DNA of 64,000 nucleotides from Apostichopus japonicus (Eukaryota; Echinodermata; Holothuroidea; Aspidochirotida; Stichopodidae). The position numbers and the translations under genes are program-made. Location of the stretch: the NCBI RefSeq assembly GCF_037975245.1, contig NC_092570.1, forward strand, positions 16,595,418 through 16,659,417, read 5' to 3'. The number at the start of each line of letters is the position of its first letter. Positions within the stretch are counted from its first letter, which is position 1. Shown piece by piece: positions 47,119 through 60,990 of this stretch. The notes beneath the pieces were generated by a model. That model searched no databases and had not been told where the DNA came from. It saw nothing but the letters and a program-made list of their open reading frames with translations.

Positions 47119-49077
47119 TGGCTGCGTGAGTGTGTGTACTTGTATGTTTTGACGTGAAGATGAAAGCTTCTCCTCTCAGCCTTTTCATCATTATTCAGGG
47201 ATTCTTAGCCACCACTGACCGAGTGAAAGCATATCTATAAATATTTAGTATTTGTTCTACTTCTGCTGTGCGATTTTGATATCATTTGTTTACGGTCAAG
47301 TGGTGATATTCTACCGCCAAAACTACAGAGAACCAACCGCGCTTAGCTGCCTCAATTATATTTCTAGCTCTTTAATGTCACATGCAATTCTGAATTTTCC
47401 CATGAACTTATCTCAACACGAATAAACAAACATGATGAGAACTTAACATTTTAATCATAATGACAGTTTGACTTAGAGCCCTCATTTTTTATTCACACAA
47501 AAGAAAGAATTTCTTCAAGATTCTTATAAGTTTGATTTGATCGAGAAGTCGCAAATAATTGTTTGCCCATCCATCATCGTGCATGGGCCATGTATGTACT
47601 GCAAATGACACATTATGTTAACTGGCAACAAATAACTCGCTCAGAGTACATTTGCGTGCAGCATTTCATAATACTAAATACCAAGGACTGCTGTTAAATA
47701 TATCATGAAATGAATCATCTTTAACTAGAGAGTTTATCAATGAAAATCACAGGCCTCGGATTCCGGCATTATACATATAGTCATGATTCTAAAAAGAGAT
47801 ATACAATAACACGAGAAACTCAGCCAGTTGAATCATATGATGCGTCTTGCTATGCTATTCTCTGTGTTTTCCATAGGAATTATGCATACGTCATTCACAG
47901 AACTGACAGAAGTACGAGTAAAACATACCAAGGGTTAAAACACACAAAATTAAGGTCGCTTCACGTTGTAGAACATTGGCACGGGATGGCAAACTGTTGA
48001 TTTGATTTCTTGCTTCAAACTATATACAATTTTTGTATTATTTTGTTTGAATTTAAGCAGAATCTAATTAGTCTTCTTATGACATAAGTCAGTGGTAAAG
48101 AAAACAAAGAAGGAGAAATTTGGTAATGTTTTCAAAACCTAAGCCGATGCTGCATGTCGGCCTACAAAGTGCAGACTTACATATTAATGTTAATAATAAA
48201 AGCAAGGTTTTAAAACTTCCAATAAACAGCACAGTGGGCCTATAGACGTAGCTTACATAACATTCAACGTCATTTGCTCTTACCTTTGTTTGACAAATTA
48301 CAAAATCTTATTTTAAGGCTTTCTCGGTTCGGTTAATTTGATAGGAAAGAAAAAGGAGATGTAGGAATTATATAAAGCGACCAATCGCCAGAAGCAGCTG
48401 CATGCCTTCGTATATCGAATTCGAGTTAGTCACAAGATTTGGGTAATTGAACACATGTTAACATAAATTGTCACCCCTAGAAGTATATACTCTTCATCAT
48501 TAAGTTTGACGAAGCTAGGTCAATGAGAAGACCGTATAGCATATTTGTAGGAATTGTTCGTATTAAGCATGACTTTTTTTTTAAATTAAATGCATTATAT
48601 ATTCTTGTATCCTATTTTATAGCTTCTGTATCAGCAAATCCTATAGCCTAGTACCGTATAATTGATCACAGCACAGCCTAAAGCGATGGTAGTTGATGCA
48701 TATATCAGAGAGAGGTATACATACGTCCATGGCATGCATAAACAGACGTCATCAAATATAGGCGTATAAGGTTATCTGTGCCAGAATTATATTAAAATTA
48801 GTCTGCATGGTGCGTTCATTACTGGGAAACAAGTCTATAAGCATGCAGGCTAATATATCACTTCACTCCTTGATATCAAAAGTGCCATATGTCACGTATT
48901 AGGGTAAGATCATGAGGAAGAAACATCAGAGATGACGTCATCACCACTACCCAAGTGACCCTGTCCGTATCTCTGTCCAATTACACAGGAACTGTAGCCA
49001 CGTGATCATGACGTATATAGACCTCATGCCTGTGGTGTATAGTTTCAGAAATGTTTATTAAGAACATATGTCTGCAG

Positions 49078-49078
<1 letters not shown>
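47119..49078. other. Gene-free AT-rich DNA
   Basis: No supported gene or repeat. One 86-codon open frame at 47740-48000 shows no family likeness and ordinary AT-rich composition, and I do not call it. Confidence 0.4.
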
Positions 49079-49119
<41 letters not shown>

Positions 49120-49200
49120 CCCTATATATATATATAGGCCATATATAGGCCCTATATATATAGGCCCTATATATATAGGCCCTATATATATATATATAGG

Positions 49201-49235
<35 letters not shown>
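49079..49235. repeat. TA microsatellite interrupted by TATAGGCCCTA
   Basis: Runs of (TA)n alternate with six or so TAGGCC insertions, then return to pure TA to 49232. Confidence 0.95.
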
Positions 49236-50025
49236 AATGATATCTCAGAGTCTGAACCTAGAGAAATGTCGGTTAAGGTAGCCTTGGCTTTGAGGAACCC
49301 AACCGTTGCACACACCCATCTCCTACATCGACCTAACACACACGCACACACACAAATCAAAATTATTTAACAGCACAACTTTACGATGAGACCTACGATA
49401 TACCTCTAGTTGTTAATAAGGTTTTACATTGTCCCAATACACACTGACTTGTCCCCATACAAGATATTATGTTACAGTATTATACCTTTACAGAGATCTT
49501 GAGAAAATTATGCAGATGTGAATTAATAAGCTAAATATAAAAACAACTGCAGAACAAAATACAAATAGTTCATGTATGTTTATGAAATAAAAATTATTAT
49601 GATTTAGGCTTACCAAAGTATAACTTGTGGAAGATCTGTTTCTGTTTTTCGGTTAGACAAAAATAACAAAATAAAGAAGTATGTCCTTCGCCCTATATCC
49701 GTCTCCTTCAACTTCGACGGATGTGTTATTGTTTATCCTCAATTTTAATTTAAAATTTCAAACAACTTAGTGCAAATTCCCTTCTAGGTTACGAATCACC
49801 TTAAAGTCATGAAGGCGATGTACAAAGTAAAGGTTTAACGGCTCGCCGCCGCCGCCGCCACTGTTTTTTTTATATACCTTGTAAGTGTCTAATGCACGAA
49901 CGTGACCATATACTGACTTGAATATACACAGCCACATGTGAATAATGGAGAAGGCAGTTGTTGCAGAGATGGCAGTTGTCATGGAAACCTAACACGAGCA
50001 TGAGACGCACGGCAATCTGTAGATC

Positions 50026-50030
<5 letters not shown>

Positions 50031-50078
<48 letters not shown>

Positions 50079-50140
50079 CACATATATATTTATATATATA
50101 TATATTTACATATATATATATAGGCCTATATATATATATT

Positions 50141-50210
<70 letters not shown>
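50031..50210. repeat. Imperfect TA microsatellite
   Basis: (TA)n with TTTA, ACATACACA and one TAGGCCTA interruption. Confidence 0.95.
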
Positions 50211-50211
<1 letters not shown>

Positions 50212-50299
50212 ATTGGAATATATTTTCCAACTCACTACGATTTCACTAATATATATTTCAATTGAAATCGATCGGACACGGGAATGCTTTTATCTTTAC

Positions 50300-52130
50300 T
50301 CCCAGTAACACGAACTGCCGCGCTTTTACACAATGCATTTAATAGCAGATATACGACAGTCAATTCGATTTACAAGAATTCATTAATTTGATGAGATGCA
50401 TCCATGGAAATGTCCGTGACATTGGATCGATGGTTGAAGAACTAATGAACGCCACACAAATAAACAAAATCTAGAGATTATCGTTGTGAATATAAGCATC
50501 GAAGCGAGATGGGTGTATATTCTAAGGTAAACCGCGATGGACATAAAAGGAAGACGTTTGCGTAATTTAATTATTGAACTTTGTACTGCATCACGAGCAA
50601 ACCGATTTGACAGACAAAGTAAATAACAAGAACTGAGAAATCAGCTTGATGTTTAAGTAAGAGTCAGACAGTATAACGGTACTCGATAGTCATTCTGATC
50701 TTGACGTTCAAGTATACTAGTCTCCGAATCTGCAGAAATATTGTTTTTGTTTCCCGTAAAAGAAGTGCCGCTTTGTAATCATGAATTTTTTGGTGTAAAA
50801 TTATTTCAAATGAAATATACCATAGTCTCCCGTTAAATAAGTAACCAATTATGGACCTACGTGTGATCTTACAAAACGAAACAAACTCAGTTAAAACGGT
50901 AGCTTTTTGTCTGAGTTAATTCTTATCAAATAAAATGAAGAAACAAGATAATGTTATATTTGTATGATAATAATATCGTACAACGATGTATACAGCTTGA
51001 CCCTTGAAATTTCTTTCAAAGAAGTCAAAGCATCTCCGTGTAATTGACCAATTCTTATTTAGAGTGTGGTAAGTATACTTGTAAGCATGCAGTGGCGTGT
51101 GGGGGTGGGGTGGGGCGGTGTCGTGTCACGAGGGGGGGGGGGGGTCATGCGTGATATCATAAATTGACAACATACCAATCTGTCTTAGACTTTCATCGTA
51201 TTTTCACAGATGCAATGAGGACTCCTATATACATACTGGAACAATATATGGTGTAGTTGTGATAATCATTTGACCGTATATTACCAACGTTAAATCATAT
51301 AACTTTTATACACTTTGATACCCTTAATACCCTATTAACATGATATTATATTACCAACATTATACCATTACCAGCATTAAATATAACATCCGGTCACACC
51401 AATGAATTTATTTAAGGTTATATTATCATTTGAATTTGAAGAATAACCAAACCAGTGCGGCTTGGTACAGTCCAGGAATGACATCACTGCCGAGATTATT
51501 GCGCAATACATTCATCCAATTAAGCCAATAAACTACTAAGTTGAGAGTTTGATCAAATTATTTTGCTTCATTTCAGTATAGCTCTTTATAACTCCCGGCC
51601 CTTTATATATGCATGGCTGCACGTATATATAACTGTATATGGTACCTTATGGTGTTACACAAGACGTAATGTATCCGTTTTGCAAACTAGTTAGATTAAA
51701 CCCATCAGTTTTAAGTCCCATATATTGATATGAGGCATACACAACATGGTATCGAACGTCAAACCAGTCAAATTACTAGTGACGTCTTGACCGGCAAAGA
51801 ATTACTGAGATCAGGTGTTACTACGAAATTGATGCTATTAACTTTACCGACATTTTTTTTTCGAGCCTCTTTACTTGTTTTTATTCGTTATTCTGTCATT
51901 CTGTATTCTGTGTTATTAATTTGTTTCTTTCTCCTGAAACTTTATGCTTATGCTACGTATGGATTTAAATCCAATTACAATTACGTTTAATTGCATTAAT
52001 TTACCGTGCCCAAGCTATATTCACAGAAGTTTAATCAATTGAGTAAAACCTAAACGTCAATGGCGGTTGTTTGACCTCTGACCTTTCTATACGGATGTCT
52101 ATGACACCTCAGCGCACATTAAAACAGGAC
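50300..52130. other. Gene-free DNA between TA arrays
   Basis: No coding exon recognised. A G-rich patch at 51087-51147 begins CAGTGGCGTGTGGGGG and resembles one end of a hAT-like element, but no partner end was found. Confidence 0.4.
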
Positions 52131-52133
52131 GGT

Positions 52134-52269
<136 letters not shown>

Positions 52270-52420
52270 TGTATATTCGAGTTATGTTAGCATCATGTTT
52301 GATCTGTAGAGTAAGGCAAATATGTCACCAAAACAGAACTAGTATTGTTCTATAAAGGTGACAAACGCCTGCAATGGAATATACGACCTTCCTTACCGGT
52401 TCTAACCTCTGGACATTCAA

Positions 52421-52535
52421 TCAGCGTTCATAGCCTAGTGGTTAGGATGTCCGCATATATAGTGGGATCCCGGTGAAGGCTGGAAGTTTTTTTTCTCACT
52501 GTTCTGGATTTTTCAACTCACTACGATTTCAAATA
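52421..52535 (+). mobile_element. tRNA-derived SINE fragment
   Basis: GCGTTCATAGCCTAGTGGTT and AGGATGTCCGCATA form a tRNA-like 5' half with a good box A (TAGCCTAGTGG). The box B region is damaged (GTGGGATCCCGGTG). It is followed by poly(T) and AACTCACTACGATTTC, then a TA array. Confidence 0.45.
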
Positions 52536-52540
52536 TATTT

Positions 52541-52541
52541 A

Positions 52542-52614
<73 letters not shown>

Positions 52615-52620
52615 TTATAT
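52541..52620. repeat. TA microsatellite
   Basis: (TA)n with TTTA interruptions at its 3' end, directly after the SINE-like fragment. Confidence 0.95.
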
Positions 52621-52635
52621 ATAATGAAATTATAT

Positions 52636-52910
52636 CCCGGCGGTAGGGGGGGTCGAGTAAACACCACCTCCTCAAAATAGGAGCGTCCCCACTATTTCTA
52701 TTCACTACTTTACCTTTCTACGTAAAAATGAATAAAAAGAAGTTTTGAAAGCGGCCAAATCGTTTAACAAAATAGTGAATATTACATCTTTCTCCATACT
52801 GAGTAACATACCTAGACTTTTTAGGGGGGGCGGTCAGACTTGACCTATTTTGGGGTACCTGACAGATAATCAGGGGTCCACTGTCCCCCCCCCCCCCCCT
52901 TACTGCCGGG
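52636..52910. mobile_element. Short inverted-repeat DNA element
   Basis: Starts CCCGGCGGTAGGGGGG and ends CCCCCTTACTGCCGGG, which are inverse to each other with small differences. About 275 bp, no ORF. Target duplication is unclear. Confidence 0.6.
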
Positions 52911-54144
52911 ATTTAAGTACTTTATATCTGTATGAACAATAGAAATGCTGTAGCCTATTCCGACGTGTACAATATATCGTACGTACGTATTTCCACATAG
53001 GCACATATATAGGATTAAGAATTATTAACTATATATGAACAGTATAAGCTTACTATATATAATTCAAAAGAGCTGAACAAAAATTTGTATCACACTGTTT
53101 ATTCAAGCTATAAGAGTCGTTTACCTAAATATACAAGCGCATGAAGTACCTATAAAATACAATCACATATACTGAGTGACGGTGTTTACTTACGTTTTAA
53201 CCATTAGTTAATTGACTTTCCTTCAGTCAGTCTTCCCATCGATTTTAACAATCTTTAAAATATACCTTCCAAACAAAGAAAATCAGTGTCTTCTTGACAA
53301 ACACTGCAGTCGGATAAACTAATATACAAATATTACGGCTCTCCTTATGATATAGGCTACAGTACGTTGGCTCATGTAGACATGCCGCACCTTTGCTGTA
53401 TTTCCAAACCTAATAAACACTGAATGCATGCACTTGTCACAACATATAAGAGACCAGCTTGCATCAAACAACGACTTCAGAAACTATTAACACGATAATA
53501 GATTAGCATAGAAGTGCAGTCACGCGTTTACTGCGTAAAATGCTGTCAATCGAGGAAGATGTGAATTTCTAAACTGGTTATGTCACGGTTCAGTTATTTT
53601 CTGTTTTAGTATAGGTTTTTAGTGTACGTCGTGTATTCATACTGTCTGTATGTGTGGGTATATATATATATAGCCTATATATTATATTCGGCCTTTATCA
53701 AATATTATACCTCAGATCGAGCGACCTGAAATCATGTGGACCATAACCAGAACAAATATTCTTTGAGAATGAATCATCCAAGGTGAAAATAGCTTGACTG
53801 TTAGGATAGATAGTTTTACATCTTTTTATATTTATTTAATTAACTTTCAGATACAGACTACAATGGAAATTGTCAATTCACTCAATGACTCACCGATTGC
53901 ATTAACCACGCGTTCAGTCATTTACTATAAGGATATGTGTAATCAATTGCTATGTATATGGGTGTGTTGTGAGGTACGGGCGTGTTGGGTGGGGGGGCGG
54001 GGCGTGTTCATAAGTGTGTGTATTACCTGGAATTTGGCAAAATGTCACCAAGAATTGGTTAAAGGTGTGAAATCAATGTATGTTTTAAGAATGGGGCATA
54101 AAGCTGACCTAATCATCATCTAATTTCGTGTGACAAAGATACTA
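52911..54144. other. Gene-free AT-rich DNA
   Basis: No supported gene. A short TA run at 53662-53674 and a G tract near 53991-54003 are the only notable features. Confidence 0.4.
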
Positions 54145-54152
54145 CAGATGGT

Positions 54153-54786
54153 CAGGGGCGTAGCGAGCGGGGGGTGTGGGGGGTGTCACACCCCCCTCCC
54201 CAATAATTTGGTCGCTGTCGGCAAATTTTGGGTCTGTCGGCAAAAGGAGAAAAGGTGAAGAGAGCGGAAGGGAAGAAAGAAGGAAAGCTGAATAGAGAAA
54301 AGGAGAACGGGAGCTTCTTCCGTGCCAAATTTGACTTAAAATATGCACCAGATTGCATCTAAGGACGTTTCAAAACTAAAAATTTTCCAAAGGGGAGGGG
54401 TAGACCCCCTACCCTTAGACCCCTCCCCCATTTCAGTCACCACTTCCAGATCCGTCGGCAAATCAAATTTGACTTAAAATATGCACCAGATTGCATCTAA
54501 GGACGTTTCAAAACTAAAAATTTTCCAAAGGGTAGGGGGACACCCCCTCCTCTTAGACCCCTCCCCCATTTCAGTCACCACTTCCAGATCCGTCGGCAAA
54601 TCAAATTTGACTTAAAATATACACCAGATTGCATCTAAGGACGTTTCAAAACTAAAAATTTTCCAAAGGGGAGGGGGACACCCCCTCCCCTTAGACCCCT
54701 CCCTCATTTCAGTCACCACTTCCAGATCCGTCGGCAGATCAAATTCTCCACACCCCCCCAACAAAAAACCCTTCGCTACGCCCCTG
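54153..54786. mobile_element. hAT-like non-autonomous transposon, CAGGGGCGTAGCG family, copy 2
   Basis: Same ends and same orientation as the copy at 44462, with three internal units of about 138 bp starting near 54327, 54465 and 54603. The perfect target duplication is CAGATGGT (54145-54152 and 54787-54794). 634 bp; very similar to copy 1 by eye. Confidence 0.93.
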
Positions 54787-55401
54787 CAGATGGTACCCTC
54801 CACCCCTCTCCACCCCCCCCCCCCCCGCCCCTTACCACACACTTACATTAATAGATGTGATGGCAACGTATGACGCTCTGCTTCTTACCATGGAGCTATA
54901 AACAGAAGGAGAAAACCCACTTTGAAGTATCATTGTAACCGACAAAATTTGATCGCCATAAGTAAACATGCCTCAGGGCACAAACACGAGTAAAGCCATC
55001 ATCAGCTATTACGTAATCCTGGTACAAAGGTCATTTCGTATATAGCGTCCCTCGCAACATAACAACAGACACTCCGATCCTAACGTATATGTAATTGAAA
55101 TAGTATGCACAGTACTCATGTATGTTACGTTACGCGTACTTGTGAAAATTTCGATCAAAATATATCTTTTATTTCTCACCGAATCATTCGAAGATTCGTA
55201 CTTAATAATTAATTGTTTATCTCAGCATATGTTTCATCGCAATATATGAACAAGTAATGGCGAAATAGGTACTTCCAGTCAAGTATTTTCCGATAAAACC
55301 TTTCTTCGTTCGTTAGGCAAATAACGTTAGCGCTGTTTGTTATTGCATTGGGAACCTAGTGTTATAAATTAACAAAATTAATATAACACGAAACATGGCT
55401 G

Positions 55402-56148
55402 CCAGAAAACTTTGCATCCGCCGAGGACATTAGAAATGTTCACGTACAGGATATAGTTGAATTTATGGTGAAGCTGATGATTGAAGAGTTTGAGAGGCTG
55501 GATGTTCCAGACGACATAAATTTGGAAGATACATTAATTGTTGAAAAACATGAGGAACAATTTCTAAGATAATTAGCAGGTTATGTGCCATTTGCCATTA
55601 AAAAAAACGTTACATGAAAGTTAAGCTTTATAGCAGTATGCTTTAATATTTTTACAGTGCTTAAACTGTATGTCTGTTGCAGGTGAAGGTCACAGTTTTT
55701 TGGATTACACTAAAGCCTGGGTGGAAAAACAAAATAGAGGTGGATTACTCTTAGTTAATGATAATATTTTCATGTTTTTCAAGACTGGAATTTCAGACAA
55801 AGCAAATTTTAAACATGAAGACCTTGCTTATTTTGAGAAATAAAAATGTGAAAGACCATCTTCTGCAAAAACTTCTGCAACACAAGCCAGTTCAAGTCGG
55901 TGGGCAGATCTTGTTAAAGAATTGTTAAACGAGGACTTAAGTGGGCAGTTGCTTCAAATTTCATACGTTTGTTGTTTATTGGGTAAAATTAAGAGTAAAT
56001 GCTTTTGTTAGAATGTACATGGAGATAAGTTAAAAATAAAAGGAAGACTTCTTGTAGCAAGAAAGGAGAAAAACCATTCAGAAAAGAATTGGCAAGTGAA
56101 AGCAAGGAGTGAAACTGAGAGTAACATGATTGGTATCTATATATTTTG
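55402..56148 (+). pseudogene. Broken transposase-like ORF
   Basis: Segments in different frames read like one decayed protein. 55402-55569: ENFASAEDIRNVHVQDIVEF ... EEQFLR, then a stop, then LAGYVPFAIKK. 55682-55840: FLDYTKAWVEKQNRGGLLLV and NDNIFMFFKTGI, then a stop. Onward in that frame: RWADLVKELLNEDL. From about 56014, in another frame: NVHGDKLKIKGRLLVARKEK. The order 'AGYV...K', 'W...RGGL..V.D..F.FF' recalls P-element/THAP-type transposase-derived proteins of marine invertebrates, from memory only. TTGCAG before 55682 might be a real acceptor, so part of the frame change could be an intron, but the in-frame stops mean it is dead. Confidence 0.5.
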
Positions 56149-59100
56149 ATTTTATGATAATTATGTTGTATACTTACATAGTTTGTTTGTTCTTTCCATG
56201 ACAAACCTCATCTTTCAAGCTTATAACAAGTTTACTTTAGTTCAGAGAAATATAGTGGAACTAGAATATTGTCAGTTTTGTACAAATTAAAAGTTTAAAC
56301 TTTGTTGTGATTTGTTTCCTTGTAAATTTTATTGATGAAGGTCAAAGGTGACACATGCTTTCTCTTCAACACCACCTACTGTAGGTCTGGTAGGTAGGAC
56401 ACCATCCGCTCTAAATTGGACTGGCAGCATCGCCACAGTGACAACCACAAAACTCACCTTCGCAATATTAACACCCTCTTGAAAGAAGCACCATAGCTCA
56501 GCATGGACGATTTCATCCCTTTCTTTCTCTGTTGGCAAAGCTTACTAGCTTAGTCTTCTCTACACCCCCAATATCCTCACCAGCATTTAGAATCCTTCCC
56601 ACAATTTTCGCAGATGCCCAACTCCCTATCTCTCAAAAGTAAAACCCTCATACTACCTTTGGCATTTGGAGCTCCATAAACTCACCATCAATACCATCAC
56701 ACTGGCTCCTTCTCTTGACCCACCTTCACTCCTTAAGACACCCACTAACCCCTCCCACCCCACTACCTTCCTAGGCTTTGTGCCAGCAAAATTAAAATGT
56801 ATTTAGCTACATGAGTTTACTTATATGGACATAATTCGAGCACAAAATGTGATTGTAATCCCCAATGGGCACAATGTAACAGCCAGGATGGCACCTCCTT
56901 TTAGTCGCTTGACCACTGCTCTCTGGTTGACAACTTGACTATTCAATGTTATGCATATGATTATAAGGGCACCTTTCCCTACACTACCTTTGCTATTTCT
57001 ATCATCATATTGCTAAGCAGTGTAAACTATAGGGCTGTGAAATAATGAGAGCTGGCAAAAAACAGAACAGCAAGTTGGAGTTCCTTTACTGTATATATTG
57101 TACTAAACAAAAGGAAAATAAAACTACTTCACAATATAACATGAAAACTATACAAGATCAAATCACCACATTGTTATTTAAATATACTGTACTAGTTCCA
57201 CCAAAAAATAATCTAGAGCACATGGACAAATGACAATGTTCTTCTAGCAGAAATCCCCACTTTAAGTACTAGTACAACAAAGGTACAAATAAAAAATTAA
57301 AATACTGTGAAATAAATCCAGAACAATAAAATCAGTTCGAGTTCACTCATTATTACAATTTCCCAGTTCCACGAAAAAATAAAATAAATTCTGTTACTTC
57401 ATATGGAAATGTACTGAAAAATTGTTCCATACATAAAGTGAAAAAGTTGGTTTAACTGCGATCTGCTTCCTCCTCTCTTGGCCTTTTGCGGCAGTAACTA
57501 CGTAATGAACTGATTGCCTTGGAACTTGCAACCATCAAGGACAAAACATTGTGCCCAATATCCAAGCATGGTAGCCCTGTTTAGTTTTTGGTGCCTTGTC
57601 ACTTGGGATGGTCTTTGAGCTGCCACATAATCAGCACAATGTTCTTAAGCATTCCCGATGGGCACTCGTCATACCTTGAGAAAAAGAAATGGCCAAAGTG
57701 TAAGCAAGTTAACATTATGTTTTAATTTACATGCAGGCCTACTTTTACTTCCCACATAAAATCAATGTTTTTTTTCCAAATGGGTCAATAAACTTATTGA
57801 ATAAAACAGAAGGAAATCTTTCTTTTGAGCATCAATGGTACTTGATACTTATACTATTTCTTTTCTTTACTTCTTTTCTTTTTTCGTTTTTCGACCTGTG
57901 TAAGCCGAATTTCCTATTGTGGACAATACCTTCTAATTCAATTCAATCAATGCAGTGATGTAACAATGTGGCCCAGTGCAGTCAGTTCTTTGTAGTACCG
58001 TAAGAGACATAAATACAGTATTTTATTGCACAATTGCAGGTCAATCCAATGCATCTGGTTTGCAATGGAATCTACCTAAACTCCTACTTTATGAACATTT
58101 TCAAGAAGCCAATATAGTCAGGACAGGGGCCTGCACATAACTATTTAGAAAATTATCCATATTTTCAAGGGCCATGGGCTTAGAGCCTGCATGGACTTGT
58201 ATTTTTATTTACTGGTGGGTAGGTCACATTGCCACAGCAGCAACTACACCGGCCTACACATGGTCTATGTTATGTAACTTAATCCACTAGGCCCAATCTA
58301 GCCCAGGGCATGAGCCACAAAAATATTAAGCCAATCGAATAAATATAAATCAAGCAATCGAACAGAGATTCTTCTTTTGTTGGATACTGACCCAGGGTTA
58401 CTGACAATGTTAAGGCTTAATGTAGCCCTTGAATCTCAGTTAAGTGTTCACAACATGTCTTACAATAAGTATTTTCATTCACACTTGAGATTGGACAAGC
58501 AAGGGACTAGTAATATTATTATTTATATTATAGGCCAAGGCTCTCGACCCTAACAGTAACACTTATTATAATTAGGCCTAGCCTATGGCCAGTGGACTAC
58601 AATTTTAACCCTCATGAAATGGGCTAATGTTCATATATTTTGAGCATCATTATTAAAATCACTTTAAAAACAATTACTCTTTGACTGCATCCGTGTCATT
58701 GTGCAAGTTATCACAGACGCCATTTTGTGCAACCTGTAATTTCGGCAGTCAGAGTGAAAATACATAGCAAATTCTAAGTCGAATAGCATTTTCGTACATA
58801 CCCGTAGACTATCCTGTCGTTGTACACTGTGAACAATAGGTCGTCTTAAGCACATAACACGATGGAATTCTATCCGGAGATGTCCGGAAAGCCAGAAAAT
58901 CCGCGAAAAACAGGGCAGTTTTTCGGTCGAAGTCAGTAAAATCTGAATCTTGAAAAACAAGGCTAACTCAGTGCATGTTTCGTACAACGATATCGGGTTT
59001 CTTTTAGACCAAAGATATAGCTTTTAGCGTTGGACTTAATCAGATTTTAATCTCGAAGCTGTCACCATGGCGCTAGAAAACAGAATTAAACATGCACTTG

Positions 59101-59455
59101 ACGCACTTTGAACTTTAGGACATGCATATTCATAAGCTTATTTTTACACAACCAGTCGTTTTCTCCATTTGCGGCGGTTACAATGATGCAAGATCAAAGG
59201 AGCTCGCGCGGTCGCTTCGCACTGCCCGATGTAACATGATCGCTACTGATATTAGTCGCGAAACTCAGCGGGGTGGTTAAGGCGATGATTGATTGTTTTA
59301 CGGATATTAGAGAGTGGGTTTTCTCCTTCTGTTTATAGCTCCATGTTCTTACACACATGCAGCCGTTAACGTGCTTAAATCTGGTGCCCCCGCGCGACTC
59401 AAGTTGAGTCTCGTTTATCCCACATGCTCAGTGATTAACCTCCGCCATGCACGTA
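56149..59455. other. Spacer with unassigned DNA
   Basis: No gene is supported. Minus-strand stretches at 56329-56538 and about 57460-57690 (for example SSLRSYCRKRPREEEADR) look protein-like but have no start, stops interrupt the second, and no family is recognised. They may be remains of mobile elements. 59312-59344 matches 54889-54921 on the other strand exactly. Confidence 0.35.
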
Positions 59456-60990
59456 TCACGATCTTGTGCAAGGTTTGTTTATTGCTTCCTCCAAAATTGA
59501 TAATGTTAACGTCCTAAATTGCGACTTTATTTTTCCAAGCAAGGTAGTCACGGGCCTTCCTACTGGTTTAGCAGTATGTCTCAATGCTTCTCTTAAAGTA
59601 ACCTTTGCTGGAGCGTCCTCCTGGAGACTTGCTACATGACCGAAAAATCTCAATCTTCTATGTGCGACTATGGATGATCAAGGTGTTTGGTTGGTTTCAT
59701 TGTAGAGCTCATCGTTTGATAACCAATTGTTGTTGGTCCATCTAATGTTGAAAATATTACGAAGTAGTCTCCTTTGAAAAGTGTCAATTTTGCGATCAAG
59801 ATCCTTCGTTGTGCCCCACAGTTCGCAATTGTACAAAAAAATACTCTTTAATAAAGCCTCGAAAATCCTAAGCTTAATGTTCCGGCTTATGTTTTTGCTT
59901 TTGAAAATAGTCGACAGTGTGTTGAAAGCACCGTTGGTTACACCAATTCTTCGGTTAATATCTTCTTCGGTCCCCAGCAAGCTTCCAACATATTTACACT
60001 TCTTCCAACTTTCATTTCCTTTTCTTGTGATTGAAAATTTCTGTTTTTGTGCAATTGATTTTTAGATTCTTTCCTGTCAGTTTCTCAGAGACTCGTTTTG
60101 CGATATCTTGCAGTATATGCTGACCAGTTGATGCGCAAGAGATATCATCAGCGTATTGTTGGTCTACTGTGAAAAAGGAGTTGGTGGTAGTGCTGTAATC
60201 ATGATCAGCTAACTGAGATGGCAGGATAACTGCATCGATATCATAATCATCTGATTTCAAAGAGTTGGCTAGATAAGTTATAAAAATAGTGCGCTTGCAC
60301 TATCTCCTTGTAGTGAACCAATGTTAGTGTTAAAAGGAAGTCCGAGTTTGCCCTCTAGTTTGACGGTGTAGGAGACGTTATCGATTAGCAGTGATATCAG
60401 GTGAAGTTCGTCGTTGTCAAGAACCTGTTCTAGGTCATTAAGCAAGGATCCTCTTTGAATTGTGTCGAACGCCTTGCTCATATTTAGCATCAATATATTT
60501 ATATCAATATATTTATATGGATGTTATACCTTATTCTGCTAGCACTTTAAAAGCGAAGACGAGTTCAGCTGTGCAACGTCCTGAAGTGTAGGCAGTCTGT
60601 GCAATGGGGAGGATATGCTCATCAATTGACGGACGAATCCTCCTGGCCACACAAACCGCAAGAATTTTCCTCAGTGTTGATAATAACATGACTGGTCTTA
60701 ATTAAGTTTTCTGGTGGACCTTTAGTCTTCCCGGTTTTTGGATAGGAGTTAGGATTCCTTGTTTAATTTCAATTGGGAAATCTCCTGATTCGGCTATACT
60801 ATTTAAGATATTTGCTATGTGTTTGTGGGTGCATGGGGCATATTTGAGATGTTCGGCTGTGACCTTGTCACAACCTGGGGTTCTATTATTTTTTTAAGGA
60901 TGAGACTGCTTGTTTAATTTCATCTTCATCAAAGGGCGTGTTTAGTTTTTCTGGAATCACGTTTGGTTTGGGATCTGGGATCTTTTATCT
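59456..60990 (-). mobile_element. Broken LINE reverse transcriptase
   Basis: The minus strand, read from 60990 down in shifting frames, gives the ordered motifs of a non-LTR reverse transcriptase: PGCDKVTAEHLKYAPCTH, then QKPGRLK, LRKILAV, MSKAFDTI, GSLQGDSASALFL, the catalytic box QYADDIS, NCTKTE, and C-terminal FLYNCELWG, RRLLRNIF, RFFGHVASL. Several frameshifts and stops show it is inactive. Neither endonuclease domain nor 5' end was found. The clade is not determined. Confidence 0.85.

Noticed and set aside
46940-47152. Conserved open frame in the CCGAGGAC repeat
   Set aside because: The few differences between the two copies nearly all change amino acids, which does not indicate a selected protein.
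47740-48000. 86-codon frame starting with ATG
   Set aside because: Isolated, no recognisable domain, no splice context and typical random AT-rich composition.
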